From Citrus sinensis (Eukaryota; Streptophyta; Magnoliopsida; Sapindales; Rutaceae), in contig NC_068557.1 of NCBI RefSeq assembly GCF_022201045.2, forward strand, positions 31,101,501 through 31,165,500: DNA of 64,000 nucleotides, in the 5' to 3' direction. Below are positions 1 through 11,599 of the stretch, in pieces. Positions within the stretch are counted from its first letter, which is position 1; every line of letters begins with the position of its first letter. The notes below the pieces were generated by a model. The model saw nothing but the letters and a program-made list of their open reading frames with translations. It was not told the DNA's origin and did no database searches. Position numbers and translations under genes: made by a program.

Positions 1-1
1 A

Positions 2-2140
2 GCGGCCATATTTTCGTCTCTAAGGAGGCGAAGGTCACCATCTTTGCAAGCGTTTTTGGCTCCGGTTGACTTAACGGATGTGGCTCTCGTACAAACCCTT
101 CTGTCAATTTCGTCGGAGCTGGTTTCATGTTTTTCCGATAGATGTTTCTTCTTTCAGAGGAGGAATTCTCGGTCTTTGATTAGAAAGATGGAGGCCTTTC
201 TTGTGTTGTTGGAGTATTTAAGGGATTCCGGTACTTGTATTGAATCTACTGCTGTGTTATGTTTCAAGGAGCTATATTTGCTTCTTTACAGGTGCAAGAT
301 ATTGCTTGATTATTGCGGGCAGTCCAGTAAGTTGTGGCTCTTGCTTCAAAATCACTCGATTTCGGGGCATTTTCATGATTTGAATCAAGAAATATCCACC
401 CTTTTAGATGTCTTTCCTGCTGATGATATTGAATTGAGTGAGGATGTTAGGGAGCAGATTGACTTAATGCAGAGACAGGCTAGGAATGCTAAATTGCATA
501 TAGATAAAAACGATGAGTTGTTGAGGCTTCGGTTGTTTTCATTTCTTGATGAGTTTGAACATGGGAGGGTGCCAAATCATGTGGATTTGAGGTCATTCTT
601 TGTGGAGGGTTTGGGGATTAAGGATGCAAAAACTTGCAGAGCTGAAATTGAGTTTTTGGAGGAGCAAATTGTTAATCATGAGGGGGATGCTGAGCCAACA
701 GCTTCTGTGCTTAATGGGTTTGTTGCAATAATGAGGTATTCCAGGTTTTTGCTTTTTGGGTTTGAGGAAGATGAGGCAGAGTTGGGAATTGGCAGTCATA
801 AGAAGCGAAGAAAAGGGTTGATTACCCAAGAGATTGCTGAGACCTTTCTATCGATTCCTAAGGACTTTTGTTGTCCAATAATGCTGGATTTGATGCGTGA
901 TCCGGTGATAATTTCCACTGGACAGACTTACGATAGGCGTTCAATTGCTAGGTGGATGGAGGAAGGGCATCGTACTTGTCCTAAGACAGGCCAAATGCTT
1001 GTCCATGATCGGCTGGTACCCAATCGAGCATTGAGGAATTTGATTGTACAGTGGTGTACTGCTCATGGAATACCTTATGATCCTCCAGAGACTACAGATG
1101 TATCTGCAGAATCTTTTGCCTCAGCTTTGCCAAGTAGAGCTGCAGTTGAAGCCAATAGAGCCACGGCGGAGCTTCTCATTCAACAGCTGGCAAATGGGTC
1201 TCCTCGTGCAAAGACTGTGGCTGCTCGGGAGATACGCTTGTTAGCAAAAACAGGTAAAGAAAATCGTGCTTTCATTGCAAAAGCTGGTGCGATCCCTCAT
1301 CTCCGCAACTTACTTTCAACTCATAACCCTGTTGCGCAAGAGAATTCAGTTACTGCAATGCTTAATTTGTCAATTTACGACAAGAACAAAAGTCGAATCA
1401 TGGATGAGGAAGGGTGTCTAGGATCAATTGTCAAAGTCCTGAGGTTTGGACTGACAACAGAAGCAAGGGAAAATGCTGCAGCGACATTGTTTAGCCTCTC
1501 TGCAGTTCATGAGTATAAAAAGAAAATAGCAGATGAGAGTGGGGCTGTTGAAGCCTTAGCAACATTGTTGAGATTAGGAACTCCAAGGGGCAAAAAGGAT
1601 GCTGTCACAGCTTTATTCAATCTGTCCACGCATACTGATAATTGTGTGAGAATGATAGAGGCTGGGGCTGTTACAGCTCTAGTAGGAGCATTGGGACATG
1701 AAGGGGTTGCTGAGGAAGCAGCAGGTGCATTGGCCTTGATTGTTAGGCAGCCAATTGGGGCTGCAGCTGTGGGGGAGGAGGAAATGGCAGTTACGGGGTT
1801 GGTAGGAATGATGAGGTGTGGGACACCAAGGGGAAAAGAGAATGCAGTCGCAGCATTACTTGAATTGTGCCGGAGTGGTGGGGCATCTGCCACTGAGAGA
1901 GTGCTAAAAGCACCAGCATTAGTTGGTTTGCTTCAGGCTTTGTTGTTTACTGGTACGAAGCGGGCAAGAAGAAAGGCAGCATCACTTGCTAGGGTGTTCC
2001 AGAGATGCGAGAATGCAGCCTTGCATTTCGGTGGATTGGGTGTCGGATATGCATTCGCAGGAAACTCAGCTGCAAATAGAGATTCAAGTTTCACACCTGA
2101 CGTCTCTGTGCCAATGTCCATCTCTGTACCTGTTTTGTAA
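2..2140 (+). CDS. PUB17: U-box/ARM-repeat E3 ubiquitin ligase, PUB17-like (5' end cut by window edge)
   Basis: Plant U-box E3 ligase that accepts ubiquitin from an E2 through the U-box and binds substrates through ARM repeats. PUB17 relatives act positively in cell death and immunity. The frame is open from base 2 (Ala-Ala-Ile-Phe-Ser-Ser-Leu, then four Arg) and matches the PUB17 N-terminus, so the ATG lies only a few codons left of the window. An apparent start at 44 is a TTG codon inside the protein. Visible protein is 712 residues; Arabidopsis PUB17 is about 729. Order: U-box N-terminal (UND) domain to about residue 260; U-box at about 284-355 (IPKDFCCPIMLDLM to NRALRNLIVQWC, with the GQTYDR and CPKTGQ signatures); then ARM repeats with alternating NAVTAL/NLS-type helices to about residue 670; Arg-rich TGTKRARRKAASLARVFQR near the end. 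Single exon, stop TAA at 2138-2140. Identity as the PUB17/PUB16 clade is strong. Confidence 0.95.
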   Translation, partial: AAIFSSLRRRRSPSLQAFLAPVDLTDVALVQTLLSISSELVSCFSDRCFFFQRRNSRSLIRKMEAFLVLLEYLRDSGTCIESTAVLCFKELYLLLYRCKILLDYCGQSSKLWLLLQNHSISGHFHDLNQEISTLLDVFPADDIELSEDVREQIDLMQRQARNAKLHIDKNDELLRLRLFSFLDEFEHGRVPNHVDLRSFFVEGLGIKDAKTCRAEIEFLEEQIVNHEGDAEPTASVLNGFVAIMRYSRFLLFGFEEDEAELGIGSHKKRRKGLITQEIAETFLSIPKDFCCPIMLDLMRDPVIISTGQTYDRRSIARWMEEGHRTCPKTGQMLVHDRLVPNRALRNLIVQWCTAHGIPYDPPETTDVSAESFASALPSRAAVEANRATAELLIQQLANGSPRAKTVAAREIRLLAKTGKENRAFIAKAGAIPHLRNLLSTHNPVAQENSVTAMLNLSIYDKNKSRIMDEEGCLGSIVKVLRFGLTTEARENAAATLFSLSAVHEYKKKIADESGAVEALATLLRLGTPRGKKDAVTALFNLSTHTDNCVRMIEAGAVTALVGALGHEGVAEEAAGALALIVRQPIGAAAVGEEEMAVTGLVGMMRCGTPRGKENAVAALLELCRSGGASATERVLKAPALVGLLQALLFTGTKRARRKAASLARVFQRCENAALHFGGLGVGYAFAGNSAANRDSSFTPDVSVPMSISVPVL

Positions 2141-4091
2141 TGGTAACATCCAGTCGTGTGGTGTTGTCCTCCCTCTTACATACGTTCCCATTTTTTGTGG
2201 TTATAGTTTACACATTCTTTCATAAATTTCAGGTCATTAAAAAGAAAAAAAGGGAAAGTTATAGGAATACCATATCATGTGTTGAATGAGTGGTTTCTGT
2301 TCTTGATTTGTTATCTGAATTTTTTTCACTCGTATTCAGTGATTCAGCGAAGATAAAATAGAAAACACTGTACCATATCATGTGTTGAATTAGTAGCCCC
2401 GATTGCATCAAGTAAATAAATGACTCCGATTGATCTTGACACAATTCCATAAATGAATTCAAGTAGCATTTTAAAATGGCAGATATTATTTTTTTAACTA
2501 ACATGTGATGAAAGAAACATCCAGAAATCTAAGGTCAAAAAATAGTACAGTTAGATCAATGGTATGCTGCTCTAAAGTCAGAAGAATTAAGGCATATTTC
2601 TATTCGGAAGCATTCCTTAATGAAGATGCTGGGAAAAGATAAGATTAAATTTTGACAAAGGAATTTTCCTGGAGATTAAGCTCAAACTAGTGGCTGTCCT
2701 TGTCAATGATGCAGCATTGGACCAAAGTTTCTTCTCTTGTATAATGGCTTCTTTTACCCAGAATCAAGTTGGTGCCAATCACTTTGCTCTATTTGATTCC
2801 TCGCACTAGTGCGCGCCAGCACCCGTATCAAGACATCATCTTGCTGATGTTTCCATCAACAACCTTTTTTGAGTCGTCTGTAACAATTATCACTCTTGCA
2901 TTTCATTCTAAAAATTTACATTGCATTACAAATCAAGTTCTTAAAATGTTTGTTACTAATATATCTGTTTCAGAGGTTTATATCCAAATACCGTAGTTTC
3001 CACCCGAACTTTCGATAGTAAAGTGTGGTACTAACATGATAACAGAGGACTTTCATTACAATGGCCCAGGCATATTGAATTGCTGGCCTAATGACCTCTG
3101 TTAAACTCTCATTAAAAAAATAAATATATAAATAAATTGGCCAGTGTTAGGATGCCCATTTGATGTCAACTCCCTGGGAAAATTTTAACAATGAGCAGAA
3201 TCTTCCTAGTAATTGAGAGCTTTAGCAGTGGTATGATATGGTGGGTCAGGAGCTTCACAATGATGCATGTGCTTTGACGGATTATATTATTAAACGGCAG
3301 GCACCAAAAGTGGATGCACAAGCAGGCCATTTACTGGGGAAATAATTGGAGATTGCAGAAAGATACTTCAAATTATCAAACGTGGACATGTTGTAGCAGT
3401 TGATCTTATCTCTAGTGGAATTACAGCTGAATGAGACACAGTTATCATTATTGCTAATCATTCCCCTTTTTTATACTATGATTTGAACATAAATGGTATT
3501 GTATGATTTATAACTTAGCTTAAAATTTGTTGATAAATCTTGAAGTCTGCTATGAAATGGCAAGCGGGGTATTTTTTCCTTTTTTCTAACTTGAAAAGGC
3601 AGCCGCCAGGCCAAGCAACAACGAGTTGCTTAGTGCCTACACAAGTTACTGAAGTTGAGGTCATTCCCCTTGTTCACAAGTTGGTATGTTGTTGGAGTTG
3701 CACATAAATGCTTCTGTTGCTTTGCTTCATTTCATTTGTCTGATGCCTGTTATTCTTCTGGGATTTTCTATACGAAAATTTCATCAAAGTAGTGGACGGT
3801 TACTTTCTTGGAAATGAAAAGAATACATATGACATATGATAGGCTAAACACTTGATATTTGTGACTATTACTCCTTAGTCAGTCGTGAAATTTTGACCTT
3901 TCAGTTTGCTTTTTCCCCTTATTTTGTTGAATTTGTTGTCACCCCTCACCATTATGGCTATTACATACAACGTCTCAACTTTAGATTGATGCGATTCATC
4001 TTTCAAAAGAAGAGAAAAAAAGAGTGGTGCAATTTGTAAATTTATTCGATAATTATATGAATAAGATACATTAGGCACATTTCTCAATTGA
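2141..4091. other. Intergenic, no gene recognised
   Basis: 3' flank of the U-box gene, then about 1.9 kb without any frame resembling a known protein. The short open frames here have stop-rich neighbours and no homology I recognise. The sequence becomes AT-rich before the tRNA. Confidence 0.6.
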
Positions 4092-4163
4092 TCCGTTGTC
4101 GTCCAGCGGTTAGGATATCTGGCTTTCACCCAGGAGACCCGGGTTCGATTCCCGGCAACGGAA
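4092..4163 (+). tRNA. trnE-UUC: tRNA-Glu (anticodon UUC), nuclear
   Basis: The 72-nt cloverleaf can be drawn by eye. Acceptor stem TCCGTTG (4092-4098) pairs perfectly with CAACGGA (4156-4162), with discriminator A at 4163. The anticodon stem TCTGG/CCAGG encloses loop CTTTCAC with anticodon TTC at 4125-4127. The T arm holds GGTTCGATTCC (B box) and the A box lies at about 4099-4109. A T5 run at 4165-4169 is the expected RNA polymerase III terminator. There is no intron, and CCA is not encoded, as usual for nuclear tRNA genes. Confidence 0.97.
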
Positions 4164-4164
4164 A

Positions 4165-4169
4165 TTTTT
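4165..4169 (+). terminator. RNA polymerase III T-run terminator of tRNA-Glu
   Basis: Five T residues begin two bases after the tRNA 3' end, the normal Pol III stop signal. Confidence 0.85.
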
Positions 4170-4356
4170 GTGCATTCCTCATTTTGAGGAACTTCCCCTT
4201 GTGTAAATATCTCAGTTGATTCTTTGAACATAATCAAGCCAATAGATCTTTTCGAATTGAAACAAATTACAAACCTGCAAGGTATTGGTCCTCGTGATTC
4301 TTTGCCGGGGGGAAAAAAAAAAGAACATCTACTCTCGTTTCTTGTACCATCTTTGT

Positions 4357-6498
4357 TCATTGCTTTGTCACAAGAATGTCAAAGTCACTAACAGTCCACT
4401 CAGCGACTTGATCAGGGTCCTTAAAGATCTCAGTCCCCAGATCAATAGACGTCCACTGCCTTCTAGCCGGTTTAGTGCCAGGATCCTACAACAATAGCAA
4501 ACAAGAGGCCAATGTTAATTCCAAATTCAGCAACCGTGCAATATGATTAAATTTTGAGAATTTCAACATCAAACCTGATAAAAATAAAGTGATTGTGACA
4601 ATCTTCCAACGTCGAGCTCCCAAGTTCTCTGATCACCAATCCATCCCTCTCCTTGTTTAGTGGGATATCCATATTCACCCCATACGGGATGTGGCAAAAT
4701 TTGCAGTATTTCCTGAGGCTGAGGATTGCTATATGGATCGCACAATGTGCTAGGCATCTCTAGATACTCTGCATTGCCAGGGGAACAGTGCAAGTGATAT
4801 GCTGAATAAGGGAATCTGGAAGTGTCATTGCGATGAACGCGAGTGCCATCGGGGAACGTGTGATAGGGCGGGCACATGCTTAGATGATCCGGACGACACC
4901 ATGCACTTGTCCTTGGATTTATGATCATTTCACTGTAACGTGTAACGTCTGATGTTACATTCCCATCACAAGGTTCTCCATTGTTCTTCCAGCAGCTGCC
5001 CATGTCCATTAGGTAGAATTGGCTTTTTGGACCCCCACCTTTGATCACATTCAGAGTGAACCTTACTTTAAAGTTTGGTGATTCTGGTATCTGCACAATG
5101 CGTGGTTTTAAGTAATTCAGTCAATGTCAAACAAATCGTGTTGCTTGTAACTTAGTCATAGTGTGTATAAGAAAGAATTGCTTACAATTTTGGACATGCC
5201 CCTGCTTGGGTAATGGTAGCCACCAGACAGGCCATGGGTCGCATCTGATCTCAAGTAAAGCATCAGCCAAGGATACTTTGTTGAAGTCTTCAATACATGA
5301 TGAAACATCCAACTTCCTTTACCAACTTCTTTCTCCCAAGAAACAGAATGATATGAAAAGTCCCTCGCAAATAATCCTCTACTTAAATCAGCATTCAAAT
5401 CCCACGAGCCATAAAATCTTCCCTTAAGAGTAGTCCTATTAGCTCCTTGTAATGTTGTGTAGTCATGAAATATCTTGGGTTGGTTCATGCACCCATTTCC
5501 AAAGCAAGGGAATCCACTATCAGGGCCAAATGGCCCTACTTTATGGCCATTTTTAGGGCACTTGGCTGCTAGTGTGTCCATGTTGCCACTCTTGAGCATG
5601 AACATCCAAAAATGCCAAGGATTTGGGTTGTCTGCAACTTCACATTTTGAGCCCAAATACCGTTCCTTTTCTGCTGCATATAGGTCTACATCTAAAAGGG
5701 CCTTTTGTGGCACCCCAAGAAAAGGGTCTCCTACACTTAGCTTGTTGTCTTCCTCTGTGACTCTATGAACCAATGTGTAGGGTAGCTTGTTGCAAAGGGA
5801 GCAGTTTTTTCCTGCACATAAATTAATAGGAAAAAATAAGAACACTTTGTAAAGAAGAAATATTTGTCACAAAGAAAACTGATGCATTTTTTGTAGAAAC
5901 CAATTTCGCTCATGCATTAGCATATTCCAAGTCCCTCTAGTACAGGATACGGCATGTATAGTAGCCAAAAATAAGCTTTGAAGCTTTTTATTTATGCCTT
6001 TAATGCTAACACAGAATTTAAGACTTGTTTACTCATTGAAAAAAAATGGACAAATAAATGCAGCTTTTTTACATCAACTCCGTGAACAAGAAAAAGGACC
6101 TAGACCATTCCAGTTGATCACATATTTAACCGCGTTGTGATTGAACTAAGACGTAGATGAAAAAAAAAACAAGATGAACACACATTTTCTTTCATAAAAA
6201 AGAAGGCGGAAAGGGAAAAAGAGAAGTTACTATATGATTGTGGAGACGCCTTGTATATGTCAAAGCAATCTGCAGCTCTTGGGCTGCCCATGTTAGGAAC
6301 TTCCTCTCCTACCTCGTTGCACTGATTCCATGACTCAATGGCCAACCTTAAGCTATCCCTTTTCATTCCAGGATCACCAACTGCTGATACATATTCAGTT
6401 ACAGAACTTGCACTCAAGCACACATTACAAAGAAACACCAAATGCAGAATAAGAACAACATAAAAACTGCATTGTTTCTTGTGTTTAAAATTAGCCAT
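4357..6498 (-). CDS. Secreted protein of an uncharacterised plant family (DUF7705-like), 4 exons
   Basis: Exons on the minus strand: 6498-6231, 5811-5186, 5090-4575 and 4485-4357, all with GT-AG borders. Together they give 1539 nt, 512 residues and a TGA stop. Phase is 1 after exon 1 (Tyr, then a split Arg codon, then Lys-Asn-Cys) and 0 elsewhere. I chose the ATG at 6496-6498 because it starts a classic signal peptide (basic MANFKHKK, then a hydrophobic stretch to about residue 28). A longer upstream in-frame open stretch lacks that logic. The mature part is Cys-rich, with many conserved Trp, Gly and Pro and several N-glycosylation sequons. I recognise it as a plant-only family of secreted proteins of about 500 residues with no known biochemistry; the DUF7705 label is from memory. 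It is probably extracellular or in the endomembrane system. Catalytic residues cannot be assigned by eye. Confidence 0.85.
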
Positions 6499-9222
6499 TG
6501 ATGAAAAATGCAAGCTAACTTGAGAGGATGTACATATTCTATAATATCCAGGTTTGTGCCTTATATGTAGGAAATAATCCAATAGCTTGAATGAATGTGA
6601 GAAAAGAACTTATTTGCCATATCTATAGTAGAGATTGCCTGAAACATTTTTTCTTACTTCATAATGTATTACAACTTACTCTGTCTTATTTGCCTTGCTG
6701 GTGCTAATTAATATGTCTAAGTAAGCTATACAACACTAAATTAAGGTTACTTTAACTTAATCTTGCCCTTTGTTGGGTGCAAATTCTGTTTCATTGACAG
6801 TAGTTTGATGCTTAAGCTTTTGTTAAACCTTGACTTTCCCACCAGAAAAGAAAAGGACAAATCTAATTATTCTTGCAGAAGTCCCATTTTCACACCTTGG
6901 AATATGCCAAAACATTTACGAAAATAAAACTGAATCGGAAAACTGTTGGTTTTATGCAGCAATTGAATATTAGCTTACGCATGATCCTAATCCTTGCTGT
7001 TCATTCCACGAACATACAGTAGTAACTCACTCATGTGCCGCCTCTCTTTCTGATGATGTCTGATGCAGTCAAATCAAAGCAATAAATTTTAATCCCCTTA
7101 TCGGCACAAATTCTACTTCATAGATGGTGGCTTGTGCTTTTTTGTTGCATCTTGACTTTCCTACCAGAAAAGAAAAGGACAAGTCCATTTGTTCGTAAAA
7201 GTCCATATTTTCTGCTGTGAACTTTTACCACATCTGTTTATCCAGTCTGTGCAAATTGTATAATGGTAACATTGATACGACATGAAGATGATGATGATCA
7301 TTTTTAAATAGAAAATGAAAAAGAAATGTAACCCTAACCTTTACCTAGCACTGGCAGCAGACTACACTTTAGTTTCAATGATCACATGATTACTTAACCT
7401 CTCATTTATGACTATCGTAACATAAATTCCGAGCCTGATAAAAGCATACACCTAACATCTTTCTTGATTTCCATGTATTTTTCTTGTGTGGGGATCAATG
7501 CTGATTTTTTATATACGACCGAGACTCTCAAGACCTAATTAAGTTAATTGGTATGCACCTACAAATCATAATTTTACTCACTCAACCACTTTTATTAGGT
7601 ATCTCCAATAACAGTTAGGATAAAGCGGTGGACTTACAATCGAAGCGATGCCTTCATCAATCATCATTTCAGAAGTAAGGATGAAGATAGTTGATACTGT
7701 CCTTGAGGTGCAATCCTTCTTTCCAGAGGTTGGTACGAAAATTGCCATCCTGGTAGGCTTGACATGCACTGTTCTATTGGCTCAAGCAAGTAAACTTATG
7801 ATGACTTTGCCCTTTTGTCTCCTTATCTTATATTTATTTTCTTCTTTTCCTCTTTTATTTCCAAATCGTGTTACGACTACTTTTAGTCCATGTAGTGCTT
7901 TCTTCTCGGAATCCATCATGAGAAGGGAAAATCAAGTTGAGGATTAGTCAGACTCAGAATCAATCTTCTTGGCTCTTGTGGTCGTCGATAAGCGAAATTA
8001 GGCAATTTCTACAATTTATTGAACTTCCAGTCTAAAGAAACTTGATAGGCAATGATTAATAATTCAAAATGCAAGTTGCTGGAATGGCACATGATAAACA
8101 TTGAAAAGCACATTCAATAACCATTAGAGGTTGCACACACAAGGGAGAAAAAGATACTAATTGAAGCACCGATGACCGAACTAATGTTGAACGTTTGTAA
8201 GGGCTAAAACTGCTAATAGATATAATATTAAACAAGCTTGGCCCCCCTTTTTTGCCCTTTTTGGGCATGTAAATAGCTTGGCTCAGGGCTCAGGCCTAGT
8301 CCCGAGCAAAAATGGGAAGATCTTTTTCCCCAACTCCAGTTTCGGCTACGGTTTATTGATCTAATGTCTAAACCCAGCTAAGTTCTACTTCTAATGGGCC
8401 ATTCTTAAATCCTTTCGTCAATTCAGCCCGAGCCCGACCCCATCAAATTTCATTGGCCACTGCGAAGAGTCTATATCAAAGTTTTGACTAAAGGAAAAAG
8501 ACAAAAATCAAAGAACCTAAACTAAAGCCAAAAAGCAAAAGGAGGAAACAATAAACCAATTTGGCACAAAAGGGAAATAAATGATTAAAGAGAGAACATC
8601 CATCCCCAAATCACTAAAATGCAAAATCCCTGAGATATTACAGAAAAAAAAATCCGAAAAAGAGATAATGCCAGACGTCACTAAAACCCAGATAAAAGAA
8701 GTGCCAGTTCCAATCATCCAAAACTGCCAACATCTCACAGCCAAGTGGCTGTTACAACACAAAGACAAAATAATGGCATTGTTGATGTTAAAGAGACTGA
8801 CCCACTTTGCTTAAAGTAAGTTTCTTCTCATAAATGCACTTAAGATGTTCCTTAACACAGAGAACAAAAGACCAAGGGTCCCCCCCTTTAGCATAAATTT
8901 CTTTCCGAGTACAAACCATAAAAGTAGAAAAAAGTTGCGAAGTGGTCACAGGATTTAGGGCGGGGTTTTCTTTTGAACACATACCTAGCAGGAAAACAAG
9001 TAAGAAGCCCACGTCCCTATTTAACAGCCTAACTGTCCCATAACTGCTAGAACCCTCCACTATCACCCATTATTGTTATCATAATACTATTCAACTCAAT
9101 TCAGTTTGTTAAGTGCAACCCAGGAGAAACAAATCAGAAAAATACTCTTATACAGGCAATTAGCAATATAGAAGAGATTTTTACCACTTTCGTTAGTGCC
9201 GTGGTAGCACTAGCAGCAAAAG
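6499..9222. other. Intergenic between two divergent genes, no gene recognised
   Basis: Holds the promoters of the secreted-protein gene (left) and the OVATE gene (right). A 99-codon open frame at 7648-7947 has no family features I recognise. The rest is AT-rich single-copy-looking DNA. The phrase ACCAGAAAAGAAAAGGACAA occurs twice (about 6842 and 7162) in two locally similar stretches, suggesting an old local duplication. Confidence 0.55.
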
Positions 9223-10515
9223 ATGAAGTGGGGAAGAAAGAAAATTTCTTCTGAGTCTTCTCGCAATTCTTTGATCTCTCATGTCTTTCCTGTCTCATGG
9301 CTTTCCAAGTTCAAGCAGAAGAGTAGGGATGTGGAAGCAAAACCAGCGAAAGTGAAGCAGGAAGGTAATCGAAACTCACCCTCAAAATGTGTCGGTGTCA
9401 GTGGCAGAGGAGGTAGATTCTACGGTGGTGAAGGTGATGCTTTCTGGAGGCTATCATTTGGTGAGGAAGGTGGTGATCAAGGAAAGACTAGTAGGGGTGA
9501 TTTGAGTTCAGTTTGGTATGATCATTCTGATGATAAGCTTGACGTTCCACCTTCAGTTTGCCGGAGCTGTGGATCAAATGCTGCCACGCTGTCGGGAAAT
9601 GAAGAGATTTATAAGTTCAATAACTTAGTTTCGGATGCAAGGAAGATGAAAGAGTTGCAGAAAAATGTGGAGATATTTCATACTCAAGGGGAAGCAGTTA
9701 CCAAGACACTGAGAGTGACAACTAAGAAGGAGCGGAAATTGAAACAAATAAACGAAAGAGTTCCAAAACCAAAAGAGAAGTGGTCCAAGCTAGAAAGATC
9801 TCGAGAGGGAAGAGAGGAAAAATCAAGAAAATCATTTGAAAAGGACAATTCAGAATTTGAAACAATTCCAATGATAAAGAGGGAGAACTGCAAGTTAATC
9901 AGAGCTGCCTTGAAGAAACATCACTTTGTCTCTTCCACAGATTCAAGAAATTCTAATTTGACAACAGTTAAAGAGGATGATGTACTCACCTTCCAGAATT
10001 TAAATGGAAACAACGAAATTTCAGCAGGAAAAGTTAGTTCCGAGTGGGAAACATTGAAAGAGATGAAGCTCAAAGAGGTAAAGTCAAAGAGTGAGAACCA
10101 GAGGAAGTCTTTGTACATAAGCAGGGAATTACAGACTAGAAAGACAAAGCAGATAACCGGCAAAGTCAAGGTTGGCTCTCCAAGAATAAAGGCTCTTGAA
10201 GACATGAAGAAAGCTAAATTGATGAAGATGAAGAAGGGAAAGGAGAAAACATCAGAGGGAGCAAACCTAGAGAGCTTTGCTGTTGTCAAATGTTCATTTG
10301 ATCCCCAAAAGGACTTCAGAGACTCAATGATTGAGATGATCCTGGAGAAAAGGTTCAGCCAGCCACAGGAGCTCGAAGAGCTCTTGGCTTGCTATCTGAC
10401 ATTGAATTCTGATGAATATCATGACCTCATCATCAAGGTATTCAGGCAGGTATGGTTTGACTTGAACCAGGCTTGCTTTGATGAATTACAGAATGCAAAC
10501 TATTGCCATAATTAA
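9223..10515 (+). CDS. OFP5: OVATE family protein, transcription repressor OFP5-like
   Basis: OFPs are plant repressors that bind TALE homeodomain (KNOX/BELL) proteins and affect organ shape, secondary wall and embryo sac development. The single-exon CDS of 430 residues starts with MKWGRKK and soon [16 protein letters not shown], the N-terminal signature of the OFP5 group. The middle is long, Lys/Glu-rich and probably disordered, with several basic patches that could serve nuclear import. The OVATE domain (DUF623) is at about residues 351-417, including FRDSMIEMI, the [10 protein letters not shown] region and [13 protein letters not shown]. The ATG at 9223 is the first in frame and gives the conserved N-terminus. 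Stop TAA at 10513-10515. Paralogs OFP1-4 are shorter, so OFP5 is the best match. The decayed PPR gene downstream matches the Arabidopsis neighbour order. Confidence 0.93.
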   Translation: MKWGRKKISSESSRNSLISHVFPVSWLSKFKQKSRDVEAKPAKVKQEGNRNSPSKCVGVSGRGGRFYGGEGDAFWRLSFGEEGGDQGKTSRGDLSSVWYDHSDDKLDVPPSVCRSCGSNAATLSGNEEIYKFNNLVSDARKMKELQKNVEIFHTQGEAVTKTLRVTTKKERKLKQINERVPKPKEKWSKLERSREGREEKSRKSFEKDNSEFETIPMIKRENCKLIRAALKKHHFVSSTDSRNSNLTTVKEDDVLTFQNLNGNNEISAGKVSSEWETLKEMKLKEVKSKSENQRKSLYISRELQTRKTKQITGKVKVGSPRIKALEDMKKAKLMKMKKGKEKTSEGANLESFAVVKCSFDPQKDFRDSMIEMILEKRFSQPQELEELLACYLTLNSDEYHDLIIKVFRQVWFDLNQACFDELQNANYCHN

Positions 10516-11599
10516 TAAGTGTTTCAAGATGATGGTAATCATATTTGTCATAGATACTAGTGTTTCAATATTAGGGTTCTAACTTCATCACATCGCAATC
10601 TTTGCTTCAGAATCAACATCTGTGTGGATGCATCATGCCTGTGTCCATGTTTTAAATCATTTGTCTGCGGGCGCATGATCATGCTATGCATTGTACCATC
10701 ATCTTCCCTCTATCGTAGAGGTACTAAATAGTAAGTAGAATCGTTAAGGTCGTAAAGACGTAAACAGTACCATCTATTATCTAACTACTTAGTTACTATG
10801 AGCGAAAACAACATTATGCATGATGCCTCTCAACCTTCATGAGCTCCATTCAGTTGTCCCATCATCTTCAGCGTTGACTATCGATAGCAGTGCATGTACC
10901 AAAAAGAAATAGAGAAGGTATGAGGTGGCTTCATTTCCAAGCTAATTTCCGATTGCGACCAAGCCCTTGTTTGGTATCCTAACTTAAAAGTTAAAGTTAC
11001 TGTAAAAAAAAAAAAAATTATAATTATAAAATAAAACTTCATAATATATAGTAAGAATAACTTTTAAATAATAATTTTAATAAAATTAATAAAGATATAA
11101 TAAAATTTTTATTATATAAGTGTAAAATTAAATCAATTTAAATTTTAAGTTATACCTATTAGTGTTTACGAAATATTTTAATACTGTATCTTTCCAACCT
11201 CAACCCTAAAAAAGAACTAAGAACATTGTTCTTGGAGAGCTTCCCAATATATCCTCCTTTCCTTGGTTACATACGCAAAAGAGGAATTTTTTCCCATTCC
11301 CCCAAAAGTTCAATCCACCATCAAGATATATTATTGTTCTGTTTCACTCAACTGTCAAAGGCTCGAAGATCATTCCTCTGAAAAAACCATTGCATAGACT
11401 TTTGTACATTCTACAATCTACTGCGCCTGGTTTTAGTAAGCCTTACATCAATTGATAAACCAAAATCTAGTGTCAGCCTCCAGGCACCTGAAGAATTGGA
11501 ACTTCTTTAAAGCAAAACTAGTGTTCATACTGGATTTACAGTACTTATCCACTTATCAAGATGAGCCAGAATTCTAAATCATCCTCTTGCTAACTCGAA
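10516..11599. other. Intergenic with one AT-rich MITE-like stretch
   Basis: No gene recognised. About 10967-11182 is an AT-rich block whose left end (CCCTTGTTTGGTATCCTAAC) is roughly inverted at the right end (TATACCTATTAGTGTTTACG). It looks like a degenerate MITE, but the ends are too diverged to call firmly. Confidence 0.4.

Noticed and set aside
1507..1893. 128-codon open frame on the minus strand inside the U-box gene
   Set aside because: Exact antisense shadow of the ARM repeats; no family features.
5161..5768. Plus-strand open frames over the secreted-protein gene
   Set aside because: Antisense to clear coding exons with conserved splice sites.
7648..7947. 99-codon plus-strand open frame
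   Set aside because: No recognisable domain, no splice partners and no homology I know; likely chance.
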